A stretch of DNA of 64,000 bases from Symploca sp. SIO3C6 (GCA_010692425.1 JAAHHJ010000031.1:1-64000), one strand, 5' to 3'; counted from the first letter of the stretch, positions 8,720 to 20,644 are shown. The notes: generated from the letters alone by a model not told the origin. Numbers and translations are program-made.

Positions 8720-8881
8720 ATGGGAGTAGCCACGATAGTTGTGAGCGGTATTCCTTTAATCACTGATGCTTATAGCTCCCATGATGCAGCTAAAAATTCC
8801 TCTGACCAAGAGCAAAAGCTCACAAGTCTGGACAACAGAGTCAGTAATCTTGAGAGGCAACTAAACCAAAAATACCGATAA
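8720..8881 (+). CDS. Possible 53-residue membrane/coiled-coil small protein
   Basis: An open frame from ATG at 8720 to TAA at 8879-8881. Residues 1-17 (MGVATIVVSGIPLITDA) are hydrophobic enough for a short membrane or signal segment. Residues 28-50 (DQEQKLTSLDNRVSNLERQL) show a heptad pattern typical of a coiled coil. The frame is also open upstream to a TGA, with no better start. No ribosome-binding site is clear. The coiled-coil periodicity argues against chance, but the call remains tentative. Confidence 0.4.
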   Translation: MGVATIVVSGIPLITDAYSSHDAAKNSSDQEQKLTSLDNRVSNLERQLNQKYR

Positions 8882-8983
8882 CTGAATCGGTCAATTTGGG
8901 GGGCATCTCGCATGAAAAAACCTCACCTTCTTATTGTAATGTGGCTGATTAGTAGACTGGTTCAATAACTGCGATCGCTCACT

Positions 8984-9313
8984 ATGAAAAATATCTTCAA
9001 CTTACCTGCATCTATTCCAACTGAAGAATCATTTGAGACTTTGCTATCTACTAAGGGCGTTTTAATCGAGCGCATTATTTCTACTGGGCAAACTACGCCA
9101 CCAGGAGAATGGTATGACCAAGATACTGACGAGTGGGTGATTTTATTACAAGGGGAAGCTGAGATCGCTTATGCCGACAGTTTTACAATTAAACTTGGCA
9201 AGGGAGATTATGTGTTCATCCCTGCCCACCAAAAACACCGTGTTGAGTATACAACCTCTGAGCCTCCTTGTATCTGGTTAGCAATTCACCTCAACAAAGG
9301 AAGCTCACAATAA
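8984..9313 (+). CDS. Cupin-domain protein
   Basis: A 109-residue single-domain cupin. The beta-barrel motifs are visible: PPGEWYDQDTDEWVILLQGEAEI (motif 1 region, which lacks the full HxH) and GDYVFIPAHQKHRVEYT (motif 2 with the PAHxxHRV pattern). The retained histidines suggest metal binding, but the substrate cannot be told. It starts with ATG just after a GCGATCGC site. It is followed by a ctccccat minisatellite and the convergent UPF0182 gene. Confidence 0.85.
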   Translation: MKNIFNLPASIPTEESFETLLSTKGVLIERIISTGQTTPPGEWYDQDTDEWVILLQGEAEIAYADSFTIKLGKGDYVFIPAHQKHRVEYTTSEPPCIWLAIHLNKGSSQ

Positions 9314-9318
9314 TAAAT

Positions 9319-9388
9319 TCTCCCTCTCTCCCCATCCCCCCCTCTCCCCATCCCCCCCTCTCCCCATCTCCTCCTCTCCCTACTCCCT
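9319..9388. repeat. ctccccat minisatellite
   Basis: A pyrimidine-rich tandem array of ctcccc(at/cc) units between two convergent genes. The same type of array recurs at 43131-43160, 45513-45630, 52236-52270, 57111-57144, 60446-60470 and 63034-63070. Confidence 0.85.
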
Positions 9389-9390
9389 AT

Positions 9391-12384
9391 TTAAAAGATT
9401 GCCCTAAGTGACTCTTCTAAAGTCTTGCGCATAAAAATCCGATTTTGGTAAACCACAATCACCCTTGCTAAAGTCGGCAGACTATTTTGTTCAGCTTCTA
9501 GATATAAAGGCTCAACATAGAGTAGCGATCGCTCAATAGGAATTACCAAAAGATTACCCTGAATTACCCGTGAACCTTCTCGATTCCAAAGAGTGATTTG
9601 CTCAGAAATCTCAGGTTCTTGATTAATCAGGGCTTCGATCTGTTCGGGACCATATACTAGTTCCTGTTTGGGAAACTCATAAAGTAACAACTTACCGTAT
9701 TGATCTCCATCACAACGAGCAGCTAGCCAAGCAATCAAGTTGTTACGTGCTACGGGAGTATAGGGTTGAAGTACGATAAACTCCTCTGAACTCACTGCTG
9801 GCAGTTTCATAATTAGGTAGTAAGGAGCTATTGGTTGTGACTCATTGCCATAAATCTCTTGAGGGATTCGCCATAAATCTTCGCGGTTATAGAATACCTG
9901 GGGGTCAGTTATGTGATAATTGAGCAACTGCTCTGATTGGATGTTAAATAAATCCACAGGGTAACGAATATGACTACGAAGGGCAGTAGGCATATCTGCT
10001 AGTGGTTGGAAGAGATTGGGAAAAATCTTACTCCAAGTTTTAATAATTGGGTCTTCTGCATCAGCAATATAGAAGTTAACCTCACCGTTGTAGGCATCAA
10101 TAACAGCTTTAATGGAATTGCGAATATAGTTGAATTTGCCTTTACCAGGGTCAGAATAGGGGTAATGATCACTGGTAGTGTAAGCATCAACAATCCAGTA
10201 GAGATGATTATTGGCATCACCGATATCTGCCGTCACCAGATAGGGGTCTTGGTCATAGTACACAAAAGGAATGATCGCTTGCAGCCTTTGCTTAATATTA
10301 CGGCGCAATAGCAGTTTGCTCTGAGAAGTAAAATTTTCAGTTAACAGCATCTGCCAGTCTCTCAAATACTGGGCAAACAACAGCCGTCGCCACATTGAAC
10401 CGATAGAGATACCGCCCCTACCATCGTAGGTATTGGAGACATTTTCCGAACCGCTTGGGTAATCCAATTCCTTAACTTTTGTCGAGGTCATCACATAGGT
10501 ATTAGTCTTTTCTCCGTAATAAATCCTGGGCGTACCAATAGGAATACTATCCCTAACTTCTGGACTAGATGTGGATAAAGCGCCCTCTTCACTAGCATTG
10601 GTACCGACACCAATATCCTTGACAAAATAGTATGGAAGTCCTCCATCGCTCACCTGATTGACAGGACTCATCGTAAAGCCATATCCGTGAGTATAGATTA
10701 AATGTCTATTAACCCAAGTTTTTCCCTCTTCAGGCACAGCATCATAGTCTAACTCCCTAGCGGCAATGATTACTTGTCGTTTCTCGGTATCAGTAGAAGA
10801 TGGAGGAATTTGAGATGCTTCATTTCCCCTATCTCTGCTGTTTCCCTGTTTTACCTTGAGGGTATAACGGTCAATATCGGCGTCGGGAAATCGATAATAT
10901 GGTCTGATTTGTTGTAGCTGACGATTGGTTGCTAGTAATGGACGTTTATCCCAGAGGCGGATATTGCGAATTGTCAATTCGTTTGCTGTTAATTCATTGA
11001 AGGTGAGTCTGCCTTCAGGATTAAAAGTTTTAACTTCAATATTGTCTAAATCAAAGGCTGCTTTAGTCAGGGCAATACTGCGTTCAATATAAGGTTTTTC
11101 TCGCGCTAGTTCATTGGGTTGAACACTAAAACGCTGCACTGCTGCTGGTAGGGCAACACCAGTTGTTACAACCACTGCTAGATATACTCCCCACAATAAC
11201 AAAGCCGCACGACCAGTGGTGTGAACCTGCCGGAACCAGAAAATTGTCCTCAAGAGTAAAAAAATAGCAATGGCGACTGCCAGGATACTTAATCCTGTAT
11301 TAACTGGCAATTGGACATTGACATCAGTGTAACTGGCACCGTAGGTAACGCCACGGGGGGAATACAGTAAGGTGAAGCGCAATAACCAAAAATGAATAGC
11401 AGTTATGAGTGCGATCGCAGTGCCTAATCCGTACAAGTGGCGCAGTTGGTACTGAGAAAATCCTGGAAATTTACCCTGAGAGAGGCTATCTCCCGAAAGT
11501 AAATAAGTCAGCATTACTGCGACTAAAGCCAAGAGAAACACTCCTCCGAGCCAAAAGTCCAACAGCTGCCACATTGGTAATTTAAATACATAGAAACTAA
11601 GATCATGCCCAAATAGTGGTTCATCAGTTTCAAAGGCAGTGGGATAGAAATACTGAAAAATCCTGCCCCAATGTCCAGCAAGAACCAACGACCAACAAAA
11701 ACTTAGTACCAAGGCACTGGCATTTAACCAGAAGTGAGGATTAACAATCAGTGCGATTACCATTGCCACTAGTGGAATTAGCAGCCAAATTTGTTCCGGC
11801 AACTGCTTTAAGAAGAACTCTCTAGCTGAGAACCAATTAAACAGAGGCGGCAGGTTGAGCGTGACATCAGGGACACTCAAATTGGGATGCCAAAAGTCTA
11901 AAGTTACTCTGCCATAGTGCAGCAACATAACTCCTACCAAAGTACAAAGTAAAAGTACGACTGGTAGGAGTACTCGTAATCTCCAGGCAAGGGGCTGGGG
12001 AGGCTTGCCTGTTGCTTGGGCAATTGCCTTGACACCTGTAGGGAGTTTTGAGTCAATAACTCCCATACTTTGGGTGCTCACTAGTAACTTCGACCTGTGC
12101 AAGGGAGTCCTTAGTTGCGTTTTCAACGACTCTGGCAGCTGTTGGGGATACTTGAATCGGTTGGCTAGCAACAAATTACCCAGTAAAAATCCAGCCGAGA
12201 TACTGAAGGCGACAAGCCAAATACTAAGCTGTATCTGTAAGCGCGACAGAAATGCTGGTAGATAACCAACTTCGTTAAACCAAAAAACTTCTGCCACTAA
12301 GTGAGAAATCAAATCCCATGTCAGCCATAGTCCCAGTAGCAAGGTGAAGAGTTGAAAAATCCGTGTTGAGAAGCGTCTAGACAT
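9391..12384 (-). CDS. UPF0182 family integral membrane protein
   Basis: A 997-residue protein of the UPF0182 (COG1615) family, common in cyanobacteria and actinobacteria and of unknown function. The first 420 residues contain about nine hydrophobic segments, for example at residues 10-32, 47-70, 137-155, 200-245, 270-292 and 365-385. A large soluble region follows with family motifs such as [42 protein letters not shown] and [19 protein letters not shown]. The C-terminal end carries [20 protein letters not shown]. Length and order look complete, with ATG at 12384. The soluble part is probably outside the cytoplasmic membrane. It is convergent with the cupin gene and has no obvious operon partner. 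Confidence 0.9.
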   Translation of the reverse strand: MSRRFSTRIFQLFTLLLGLWLTWDLISHLVAEVFWFNEVGYLPAFLSRLQIQLSIWLVAFSISAGFLLGNLLLANRFKYPQQLPESLKTQLRTPLHRSKLLVSTQSMGVIDSKLPTGVKAIAQATGKPPQPLAWRLRVLLPVVLLLCTLVGVMLLHYGRVTLDFWHPNLSVPDVTLNLPPLFNWFSAREFFLKQLPEQIWLLIPLVAMVIALIVNPHFWLNASALVLSFCWSLVLAGHWGRIFQYFYPTAFETDEPLFGHDLSFYVFKLPMWQLLDFWLGGVFLLALVAVMLTYLLSGDSLSQGKFPGFSQYQLRHLYGLGTAIALITAIHFWLLRFTLLYSPRGVTYGASYTDVNVQLPVNTGLSILAVAIAIFLLLRTIFWFRQVHTTGRAALLLWGVYLAVVVTTGVALPAAVQRFSVQPNELAREKPYIERSIALTKAAFDLDNIEVKTFNPEGRLTFNELTANELTIRNIRLWDKRPLLATNRQLQQIRPYYRFPDADIDRYTLKVKQGNSRDRGNEASQIPPSSTDTEKRQVIIAARELDYDAVPEEGKTWVNRHLIYTHGYGFTMSPVNQVSDGGLPYYFVKDIGVGTNASEEGALSTSSPEVRDSIPIGTPRIYYGEKTNTYVMTSTKVKELDYPSGSENVSNTYDGRGGISIGSMWRRLLFAQYLRDWQMLLTENFTSQSKLLLRRNIKQRLQAIIPFVYYDQDPYLVTADIGDANNHLYWIVDAYTTSDHYPYSDPGKGKFNYIRNSIKAVIDAYNGEVNFYIADAEDPIIKTWSKIFPNLFQPLADMPTALRSHIRYPVDLFNIQSEQLLNYHITDPQVFYNREDLWRIPQEIYGNESQPIAPYYLIMKLPAVSSEEFIVLQPYTPVARNNLIAWLAARCDGDQYGKLLLYEFPKQELVYGPEQIEALINQEPEISEQITLWNREGSRVIQGNLLVIPIERSLLYVEPLYLEAEQNSLPTLARVIVVYQNRIFMRKTLEESLRAIF

Positions 12385-12780
12385 AAGTTGTTAATCTCAA
12401 TAGGAAACAGTAAATAAGCTGTTCGTCATTTAAACGTTATTGTCAACAATTGCGAAATCGTTGTAGTGCGACTATTTTGACCGCTACTGATACCCAAATT
12501 AAATGCTTGACAGCTTAAGGCTCTGCCATTACTTTCGTCAGAGAATATTTGAAACATCAAGATTTAGTGGCAATGCTCCTGAGTTAAGGAACGAAAACGC
12601 GCTCAAAACAGGTTCAATTTTTATTTTCTCCTCACAAGGATTAAACAGCGATAACTAAGAAATTTAAATGTACCTAGGTTATTCGAGAAAATAGCTTATC
12701 CTCGCCAACTTTCCAAAATTGGAAAATCACGTGCCGCTACAGGAAATAATCAAACAAATTAACTTAATACAATATATATA

Positions 12781-12878
12781 TAGCGGTTCTCAATTGGATG
12801 AGGTACTAAGTCTTAGGTTTTAGGTAACAGGGAATAGGTAAGAAGATTAAATGTACCTCACTCAAACAAGAATTGCTA
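12781..12878. repeat. Inverted-repeat (MITE-like) element upstream of the RTX gene
   Basis: Imperfect arms of about 26 bp, tagcggttctcaattggatg... at 12781-12806 and ...tcaaacaagaattgcta at 12853-12878, share the ends tagc...gaggtac and gtacctca...gcta. The element ends about 35 bp before the ribosome-binding site of the next gene, so it could carry promoter or operator sequence. The rest of 12385-12780 shows no gene. Confidence 0.5.
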
Positions 12879-12926
12879 GAGCTAAGGAATGAAAAATCTG
12901 TACATAGTATTATAAGGAAGCGTTTT

Positions 12927-15446
12927 ATGTCTGTCTTAAATCCATCTGCCCAGACAGCCGATATCCTTGATGGCGCCCAGGAAGTTGCTGGTGGAGATCC
13001 CAATGCCTCAGGAACTGCCCGTGAAGTTCTAGGTGAATCAGGAGAAGCCCTAAATTATACTCTTACAGTATCAGGTGCAGATTTTGGTGCCTTTATTGGG
13101 GACGGTACTCCCATTACCCCAGACACTAGCGATGACGTCATTGGACTCCATATTCACAATGGTATTCGTGGAGAAAATGGTCCAATTGCCTTAGGCATTA
13201 TTGATCTTGACTTAGTCGGACCTGAGTTCAATGACCAAGATGCTGATGATGTAACCTTCTCAGTAAACCCCGATGGCTCTGTGACGATTAGGGGAGTTTG
13301 GGAGGAAACAGATCCTGCCAGTATTCCATTAAGTCAATTTGCCAGTGAGATTCAAAACGCTACCCCAGGTGAAGATATTGGTCTTTATTGGAATGTACAT
13401 ACCAATGCTTTTCCAGGTGGAGCAATTAGAGGACAGTTTCAAGGAGCTGACGGTCCAATAATCGGAACAGCCGATCCTGAGGTATTAGATGGTACCGATG
13501 GTAATGATATCCTTGATGGCTTAGGTGGTAACGATACCCTCAATGGTTTAGAGGGAGACGATATCCTCATTGGCGGTGGTGGCTCCGATATCAACAATGG
13601 AGGACCAGGAAATGATACAGCTGATTTCAATAATATTGGTGCTCCTGTAACCGCTGTTCTTGGTCAAGGGGTAGCAAGTTATGTGCCTGCTTCTGGCGTG
13701 ACAGTTGTCGAGTTATTGAATAGCATTGAAAATCTCACTGGTTCGTCCAACCCTGACCAATTGTTTGGGGATAGCAATGCCAATGTTCTCGATGGCGGTG
13801 ATGGTAATGACCTCTTAGCTGGTGGCGGTGGTGCCGATGTCCTGTTGGGTAATGATGGTGATGACACTCTACAGGGTGGTGGCGGCAATGATGTCACCAA
13901 TGGTGGGGATGGTATTGATACTGCTGACTTCACTGATATCGGTTTTGACGTTACTGCCGATTTAACTCAAGGCACTGCTACCTACGTCAATGCTGCTGGT
14001 GGAACTGTTGTTGATAGCCTCGTTAATATTGAGAACCTTACTGGTTCAGCCAATAATGACAACTTAACTGGTGATGAGGGAGATAACCTACTGGCTGGTG
14101 CAGCAGGTAATGACACTATCTTTGGTGGTGATGGTGATGATGTTTTGCGCGGCGACGAGATTGGAGACGGCACAGGGGTGCTGTTTACAGTGGAAAACTT
14201 ACAGCCAGAAGGTGGTCTCTTCTTCACCCCATTATGGCTTGGTCTACAAGATGGTAGCTTTGATGTCCTCACCATTGGCGAGTCAGCTCGTACAGGCTTA
14301 GAGCGAATAGCTGAAGATGGGGTCGTATCGCCAATTTCAGCTGAATTTGTTTCCGAGCAATTGGCAGTTGGTGGAATTGACGGCACTGTGTTTGGTAATG
14401 CAGGGGTACCAGGTCCAATTGATCCTGGAGAAACAGCTCAATTGATTCTGGATGTTGACAATCCAGAAGTGGCACGCTTCTTTACCTGGGCAACAATGGT
14501 TATTCCTTCCAACGATGCCTTCTTAGCAGTGCCGGATGACCCACAGGCAGACCCAATCTTTGATGCAGAGGGCAACTTTATTGGTCCAGTTGTAATTGAG
14601 CGTTTTGGTAGTGATGTCTTCGATGCTGGCACAGAAGTCAACAATGAGCTTGGAGTTGCCTTCCTCAATCAGACTGCCCTTGATGAGGGGACTCCAGAAA
14701 ATGGTGTGGTTACTGCTCACCCTGGTTTCAATGGTTCAGAGGCTAACCCAGATGGTACACCAGTCAACATCTTGGGTAGCACCACTGCAGCTGGAACAAT
14801 AGTTGATCCTGTGATTGGCGATTTCACCGTTGATAACGGTAATGTGCCTTTATTACGCATTACCATTGACTTACTGTCTAACAATGGTGGTGCTGATTTC
14901 CTCGATGGTGGTCTTGGCAGCGATCGCATTGAAGGTGGTGGTGGTAACGATACTCTAGCTGGCGGTTTGGGTGACGATACTCTTTACGGTGGTGAGGGTG
15001 ATGATCTATTGAGAGGGGATCTCAACCTTCGCGATGCTCAGGTCAACATTGATGGAGGTGATGACATTCTCTTCGGAGGTGCTGGTAATGACCGCATCGG
15101 AGGTAAATCCGGTAATGACGAGTTATTTGGTAATGAGGGTGATGACCAGCTCTTTGGCGACAATGGGGACGATATCTTGTCTGGTGGGCTTGGCAACGAC
15201 ACCCTCCAAGGGGATGATTTTTCCGGTGGCAGTGGTAGTGATACCTTTGTTTTAGTCGTTGGAGAAGGAACTGACACCATAGTCGATTTTGAAGTGGGTA
15301 TTGACTTTATCGGTTTGGCAGATGGTTTGACCTTTGGTCAGCTAACTTTTGAGAATAATGAGATTAGCTTTGGTGATCAAACCCTAGCATTACTTAATGA
15401 TGTCAATACTGATACACTCTCGCAGTCGAGCTTTGTTTCTGTCTAG
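12927..15446 (+). CDS. Secreted CHRD / RTX-repeat / spondin-like protein
   Basis: An 839-residue acidic protein. Residues about 8-175 form a CHRD domain ([28 protein letters not shown]). RTX calcium-binding nonapeptides (GGxGxDxLx) lie at about 178-235, 285-330, 375-412 and 650-760. Residues about 413-640 resemble a spondin-N domain ([11 protein letters not shown]...[13 protein letters not shown]). The C-terminal 80 residues ([28 protein letters not shown]) match the tail of cyanobacterial RTX proteins exported by type I secretion, with no N-terminal signal peptide. I chose ATG 12927 because AAGGAAG lies about 8 bp before it; a longer frame begins at 12873. The role is probably extracellular, calcium-dependent adhesion or matrix function (inference). 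No type I exporter genes are adjacent. Confidence 0.85.
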   Translation: MSVLNPSAQTADILDGAQEVAGGDPNASGTAREVLGESGEALNYTLTVSGADFGAFIGDGTPITPDTSDDVIGLHIHNGIRGENGPIALGIIDLDLVGPEFNDQDADDVTFSVNPDGSVTIRGVWEETDPASIPLSQFASEIQNATPGEDIGLYWNVHTNAFPGGAIRGQFQGADGPIIGTADPEVLDGTDGNDILDGLGGNDTLNGLEGDDILIGGGGSDINNGGPGNDTADFNNIGAPVTAVLGQGVASYVPASGVTVVELLNSIENLTGSSNPDQLFGDSNANVLDGGDGNDLLAGGGGADVLLGNDGDDTLQGGGGNDVTNGGDGIDTADFTDIGFDVTADLTQGTATYVNAAGGTVVDSLVNIENLTGSANNDNLTGDEGDNLLAGAAGNDTIFGGDGDDVLRGDEIGDGTGVLFTVENLQPEGGLFFTPLWLGLQDGSFDVLTIGESARTGLERIAEDGVVSPISAEFVSEQLAVGGIDGTVFGNAGVPGPIDPGETAQLILDVDNPEVARFFTWATMVIPSNDAFLAVPDDPQADPIFDAEGNFIGPVVIERFGSDVFDAGTEVNNELGVAFLNQTALDEGTPENGVVTAHPGFNGSEANPDGTPVNILGSTTAAGTIVDPVIGDFTVDNGNVPLLRITIDLLSNNGGADFLDGGLGSDRIEGGGGNDTLAGGLGDDTLYGGEGDDLLRGDLNLRDAQVNIDGGDDILFGGAGNDRIGGKSGNDELFGNEGDDQLFGDNGDDILSGGLGNDTLQGDDFSGGSGSDTFVLVVGEGTDTIVDFEVGIDFIGLADGLTFGQLTFENNEISFGDQTLALLNDVNTDTLSQSSFVSV

Positions 15447-15491
15447 TTGGGAGTGCTAAACCCAACTTAATGTCGGCAATAGAACATTTAC

Positions 15492-15600
15492 CCAAGTTTC
15501 GAGCAAAGCCCCTTCCTTCCAGGTAGGGGATGTAGCGAGGTGCGCTTGACTTACATCGGAGCCGCTGTCTGGGTGGGGAAACTCCTTCAGATAAGCTCTA
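15492..15600 (+). mobile_element. One-end relic of an IS605-type element
   Basis: After TTAC at 15488-15491 and a 10-nt gap come agcaaagccc, a short hairpin and ggatgtagcgaggtgcgc, the same order as the tnpA-side end of the 157-1902 element. No transposase sequence or second end is seen. This is a decayed end or a related element. Confidence 0.5.
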
Positions 15601-15616
15601 TGGATGAGTTAAGAAT

Positions 15617-15637
15617 CCCCCTTTTTCTAAAAGGGGG
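15617..15637. terminator. Bidirectional terminator between convergent genes
   Basis: Perfect 9-bp arms CCCCCTTTT and AAAAGGGGG with a 3-nt loop lie between the converging RTX gene and the SLH hydrolase gene. The A/T inner part supplies only a short U tract. Confidence 0.6.
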
Positions 15638-15651
15638 AGTGTCAAACTGAT

Positions 15652-17646
15652 TTATCGAGAAATAACAACTCCTTCACTTTCGTTCGCCATCCTATCTACT
15701 GCACAAACTGCATAGGTTCCAAGCTCTACCTTGACCTCTGTATTTGCCGCTGTCAGAATTTTGTATAACTTCCAACTACCACCTGTTTGGCGATAGATAG
15801 TCCAGCTACGAATATCTTCACTAGTTGCTGCCTCCCAAACCAGTTTGTCACCAGATACCCCTACACCAGAGGGAACTGCTGGCGGATTGTCACCTAACCA
15901 TTCCATCACTGGAGGCAATGCAGGCTCAGCATAAAGGGAGGTTTGGAAATAATCAAAAATACCCAGGCGATTTTCACCGAGTACTTTCATATTGAAAAAA
16001 ATATTTCCTAGAGAGAGTTCTGAGGCAAGTTGGCGAGTAATTTCAACCTGATTTTGGTATTCAGAAAGGGGCCAGTCCTCACGCTCCATCTTATATAAGG
16101 CATTACCAGGGTAAATGTGCCTGCCTTGGGGATTATTATCTGTCCACCAATCTAGCAGCAGAGGGTAACTTTGGGCAATGGGTTCAATGCGCCAGTAAAG
16201 CTGCGGAGACATATAATCCACCCAGCCTTCTGCTAACCACTTTTTCGGATCAGCATATATGCCCTGATATTGATCAAAACCACGAATCTGAGGAGGTTGT
16301 CCAGGGCGGTAAATGCCAAAAGGACTAATGCCAAATTTAATCTGTGGCTTGAGTGAATGCACTCCAGATGATAAACGTTCAACCATTTGGTTAACATTTG
16401 CCCTGCGCCAATCAGCTAGGGACAGCTTACCTCCAGCTTGCCGATAAGCCTCATAGGTTTTCTGATCTGGGAAAGGCTCATCTTTGCGGGGATAGGGATA
16501 GAAATAATCATCCAAGTGAACGCCATCAAGATCATAGCGGCGCACCACATCTAGAATTACCTCATAGGTCCAGTCCTGAATAACCTTAATCCCTGGATCC
16601 ATCCAGAGAGCAGAACCATATTGATAGACGAATTGCGGATAAGCCAGGGCAATGTGAGGCTTGACGTTGGGGGAACCTTTGGTGGAAGTACGAGCGCGGA
16701 AGGGATTGAACCAGGCGTGAACTTCAATATTGCGTTTGTGAGCTTGAGCGATCGCTAACTCCAAAGGATCATATAATGGTTCTGGCGGTTCGCCTTGAAC
16801 TCCGGTGATCCATTCGCTCCAAGGCTCTAATTGAGAGACGTATAAAGCATCTGCTGTTGGTCGGATTTGGAAGATTAAGGCATTAAACTTCAACTCCTGT
16901 AGTTGTTCGAGCATCTTAATCAGTTCCTGTTGTTGAGTCGCAGATGGCAGTCCCTGACGAGAAGGCCAGTCACTATTCCAAGCGCTTGCCACCCATACGC
17001 CCCGAAATTCCCGTTGATGGCTAACAGCAACGGTCTCTTGCTCAATAACTATGCCCTCTGTCTTCGGTGAAAGTTCCTCATCCAAATACACTAAAGCTTG
17101 GTAGATAAAAGCTGCCACTTCTGCACGGGTTGCTGCCTCTAGAGGTCTAAGTAATTTCGCCTCAGGGTAATTCACCACAATTTGTGCCTCAGAGGCTATC
17201 GCTACCCTCTCTCTAGCATAAACAGGAATTTGCTCAGCATCTTGATATAACTGGCGCAGTGATACCGTAGCATCGGTAATTGCCTCGGAAGTAAGATCTA
17301 AACCGCTGATCAGGGCAATCAGCGCTTCGACTCTAGTAATTTTAGCCTCCGGGCGGAAGCGAGAACCAGGATACCCCGACATAAACCCAGTTTCATAGAC
17401 TTTTTGGATCGCAGATGCTGCCCAGTGTCGTTCTGGAACATCGATAAAGGTTATTTTAGGTCGAACCTCAGATTTGGGAAAAGCTTTCTTTAAGACAGCA
17501 GCAAACTGAGCCCGATTCATAACTAGATCTGGTCTAAAGCTGCCATCAGGAAACCCACTAATTATGCTCTTAGTCGCTAAACCTTCTATATATGAGCGGG
17601 CCCAGTGTTCTTGGATATCAGGGAAACTAAGGAGAGAAGCTACCAT
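15652..17646 (-). CDS. SLH-domain family-10-like glycoside hydrolase
   Basis: A 664-residue protein. Three S-layer homology domains occupy about residues 8-57, 68-117 and 137-185 (FPDIQEHWARSYIEGL, VPERHWAASAIQKV, and a weaker third). Residues about 212-520 are a GHL10/DUF187-type hydrolase-like domain (EFRGVWVASAWNSDWPS, LIFQIRPTADALY, EVHAWFNPFRAR, DGVHLDDYFYPYP, FGISPFGIYRPG). A fibronectin-like tail follows. SLH domains tether such proteins to cell-wall-bound polymers, so an envelope role in glycan cleavage is likely. The acidic residues in DGVHLDDYF are candidate catalysts. No signal peptide is obvious from the ATG at 17646, so a more distant start or non-classical export should be considered. 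Confidence 0.85.
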   Translation of the reverse strand: MVASLLSFPDIQEHWARSYIEGLATKSIISGFPDGSFRPDLVMNRAQFAAVLKKAFPKSEVRPKITFIDVPERHWAASAIQKVYETGFMSGYPGSRFRPEAKITRVEALIALISGLDLTSEAITDATVSLRQLYQDAEQIPVYARERVAIASEAQIVVNYPEAKLLRPLEAATRAEVAAFIYQALVYLDEELSPKTEGIVIEQETVAVSHQREFRGVWVASAWNSDWPSRQGLPSATQQQELIKMLEQLQELKFNALIFQIRPTADALYVSQLEPWSEWITGVQGEPPEPLYDPLELAIAQAHKRNIEVHAWFNPFRARTSTKGSPNVKPHIALAYPQFVYQYGSALWMDPGIKVIQDWTYEVILDVVRRYDLDGVHLDDYFYPYPRKDEPFPDQKTYEAYRQAGGKLSLADWRRANVNQMVERLSSGVHSLKPQIKFGISPFGIYRPGQPPQIRGFDQYQGIYADPKKWLAEGWVDYMSPQLYWRIEPIAQSYPLLLDWWTDNNPQGRHIYPGNALYKMEREDWPLSEYQNQVEITRQLASELSLGNIFFNMKVLGENRLGIFDYFQTSLYAEPALPPVMEWLGDNPPAVPSGVGVSGDKLVWEAATSEDIRSWTIYRQTGGSWKLYKILTAANTEVKVELGTYAVCAVDRMANESEGVVISR

Positions 17647-17840
17647 AAATTAGCGGTAATAGCTATTTTTCGCATTTTAGCCTTTGCTCATTTTCCGATC
17701 ATTTGCCTAGTACTAGGTTTTTTTGATAGTCTAGCCTTGGGTTAATCAAAGCATTAAAGACGCTGGGATACACTGGACACAACGGACGCACCGGATAAAT
17801 TGCATGGGGATTTAACCCCAACAAATTTTAGGCACCGCAA

Positions 17841-18119
17841 GTGACGGTGGGGTATTTAGCCCATATTAATTTCGATAACGCTCAATCGCATAATTGTTCA
17901 GTGCAAAGCCAATTGGGGTGGCATAAACTCTTGAACCCAGCTAGAATTCACCTAATCGTCAGCATTCAGGGGCTAACCCTAGTCACTTACACTGATCGCC
18001 ATGGTTGCCACTTTGAGGTAATCGATAGTAAGGGCGTAGTGCATCGCAATGGCAGAACTTTCGCTTCCCCCCAAATGGCTGAAGAAGAAGGGCGCAAGTG
18101 GGTTAAATCGGTGGAGTAG
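17841..18119 (+). CDS. Small hypothetical protein
   Basis: A 92-residue frame starting with GTG at 17841 and no ATG option. The C-terminal half (FEVIDSKGVVHRNGRTFASPQMAEEEGRKW) looks like a folded domain with a strand-turn-helix pattern, and similar tails occur in other small cyanobacterial proteins I have seen. The N-terminal part is less convincing, so the true start may lie further in. No function can be assigned. Confidence 0.5.
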   Translation: MTVGYLAHINFDNAQSHNCSVQSQLGWHKLLNPARIHLIVSIQGLTLVTYTDRHGCHFEVIDSKGVVHRNGRTFASPQMAEEEGRKWVKSVE

Positions 18120-18322
18120 AGTAGAGGTTACTACTCCCTGAGGGTTACTTCGGGAATGCCCTTCCCTAGCTCTTTCAAAAATATTGATTGCCAGAGCAAG
18201 CTAGTCCCAGAAAATAGGTAATTTTCCTGAGGATGATTCGACCATTAGTACTAGAAAATTGAGTTAATTTACCTCAAAGATAGCAGGTAAACCGATTAAG
18301 CGATTATTTTCTATCAGGGAAA

Positions 18323-18802
18323 ATGAGAGTACTAGTCAGTTTCGAGAACCAAGTTCTGCGATTTGTTGCTCGTTATCAGATTGACCCACAGAAGGTAAAT
18401 CTGGATTACATACGTGTCTGTGTCGTTGATGCCAACTACATTGATGTTCGCCTTATACCAATGGTAAAACTGCGTTACCATCCGACTTTACCACGTCTGC
18501 TTCTAGTTGATCACACTGACAAAGTTTTGCACCAGGGACCAAGGGTGAGTTCATTAGAGTGGAAGTTCTATTCCCTTTTTTGCTACCTATTTGTTTACTG
18601 GTCTGAAATAGTCTCGCCTTACTTCCGGAAATATCGTTCATTCATGTCTGTCTGCAAACCTTATCCCGGTAGTAGTAAAGGTCAATTTTTACCAAGTTCA
18701 GCCCAATCTTTCAATCATCAAAGGACTGCGACAAAATCATTATTCTGGGTCAGTTGTTTCGTTTTTGTCCTGTTGCTGATAATAGCGTACGCTCTCGCTT
18801 GA
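18323..18802 (+). CDS. Hypothetical protein with C-terminal membrane anchor
   Basis: A 159-residue protein with a soluble N-terminal half (VLVSFENQVLRFVARYQID...), a central aromatic-rich hydrophobic stretch (FYSLFCYLFVYW) and a strong C-terminal membrane segment (LFWVSCFVFVLLLIIAYALA, residues 140-159). ATG at 18323 is preceded by a purine-rich AGGGAAA. I do not recognise a family. The tail-anchor arrangement suggests membrane attachment with most of the protein in the cytoplasm. Confidence 0.55.
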   Translation: MRVLVSFENQVLRFVARYQIDPQKVNLDYIRVCVVDANYIDVRLIPMVKLRYHPTLPRLLLVDHTDKVLHQGPRVSSLEWKFYSLFCYLFVYWSEIVSPYFRKYRSFMSVCKPYPGSSKGQFLPSSAQSFNHQRTATKSLFWVSCFVFVLLLIIAYALA

Positions 18803-18891
18803 GCCGATAATTCCAAATATTGTGTAGGTATTTGTACAAGGAGAATACTAGAAAATCAACTATACTTTTATAAGAATAGTTTTTTAGACAG

Positions 18892-19011
18892 ATGTTTGTT
18901 GGTAGCACACAAGCAGCACAACTGATGGGCATATCTGCCAGGAGAATATGCCAATTACTAAAGCTTGCGGCGCAAGGGTTTGGATTGAAACTCTTTCCAC
19001 CGTCGAAGTGA
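18892..19011 (+). pseudogene. Internally deleted relic of the HTH gene
   Basis: The frame from ATG at 18892 reads MFVGSTQAAQLMGISARRICQLL, closely matching the start of the protein encoded at 6715-7146. It then jumps, in another frame, to CGARVWIETLSTVEV, matching the C-terminal CGARVWIETLFGVEV of that protein. About 90 codons are missing and the frame is shifted. The spacer 19012-19314 has dispersed-repeat sequence and nothing else recognisable. Confidence 0.75.
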
Positions 19012-19281
19012 TTATTGAAAATCACCAAAGGCGATTACCCCTGCTTTTATGATGCCTGGAGGGCTGTAAAGGGTAGCGCTTCCGCAATTGCACGAGGGGC
19101 AGTGCCTGTATGCGATCGCCTTATCCAACTCAGACCCTCAATGCTAGAGAAGAAGGAGAGCTTCTGGTGTAAGGGAATAGGGAACAGAAGAATGGGGATA
19201 AAAAAATAGCGCTTTTTAAGTGTTGGCAAGGGTTATAGACGATCTCTCAACAGACAGGCGTAAGATAAGAGGCTAATCTAG

Positions 19282-20592
<1,311 letters not shown>

Positions 20593-20613
20593 CTTAGCAA
20601 TCTAGACTAAGAG

Positions 20614-20634
20614 AGGATGGGCGATGCCCATCCT
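20614..20634 (+). terminator. Rho-independent terminator of ahcY
   Basis: A 9-bp perfect stem AGGATGGGC/GCCCATCCT with a 3-nt loop is followed by tttaatttt, 22 bp after the ahcY stop. Confidence 0.85.
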
Positions 20635-20644
20635 TTAATTTTAC

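Noticed and set aside
13439-15280. Long Ser/Pro-rich reading frames antisense to the RTX gene
   Set aside because: They are the mirror image of Gly/Asp repeat codons in the RTX gene, with biased composition and no independent start signals.
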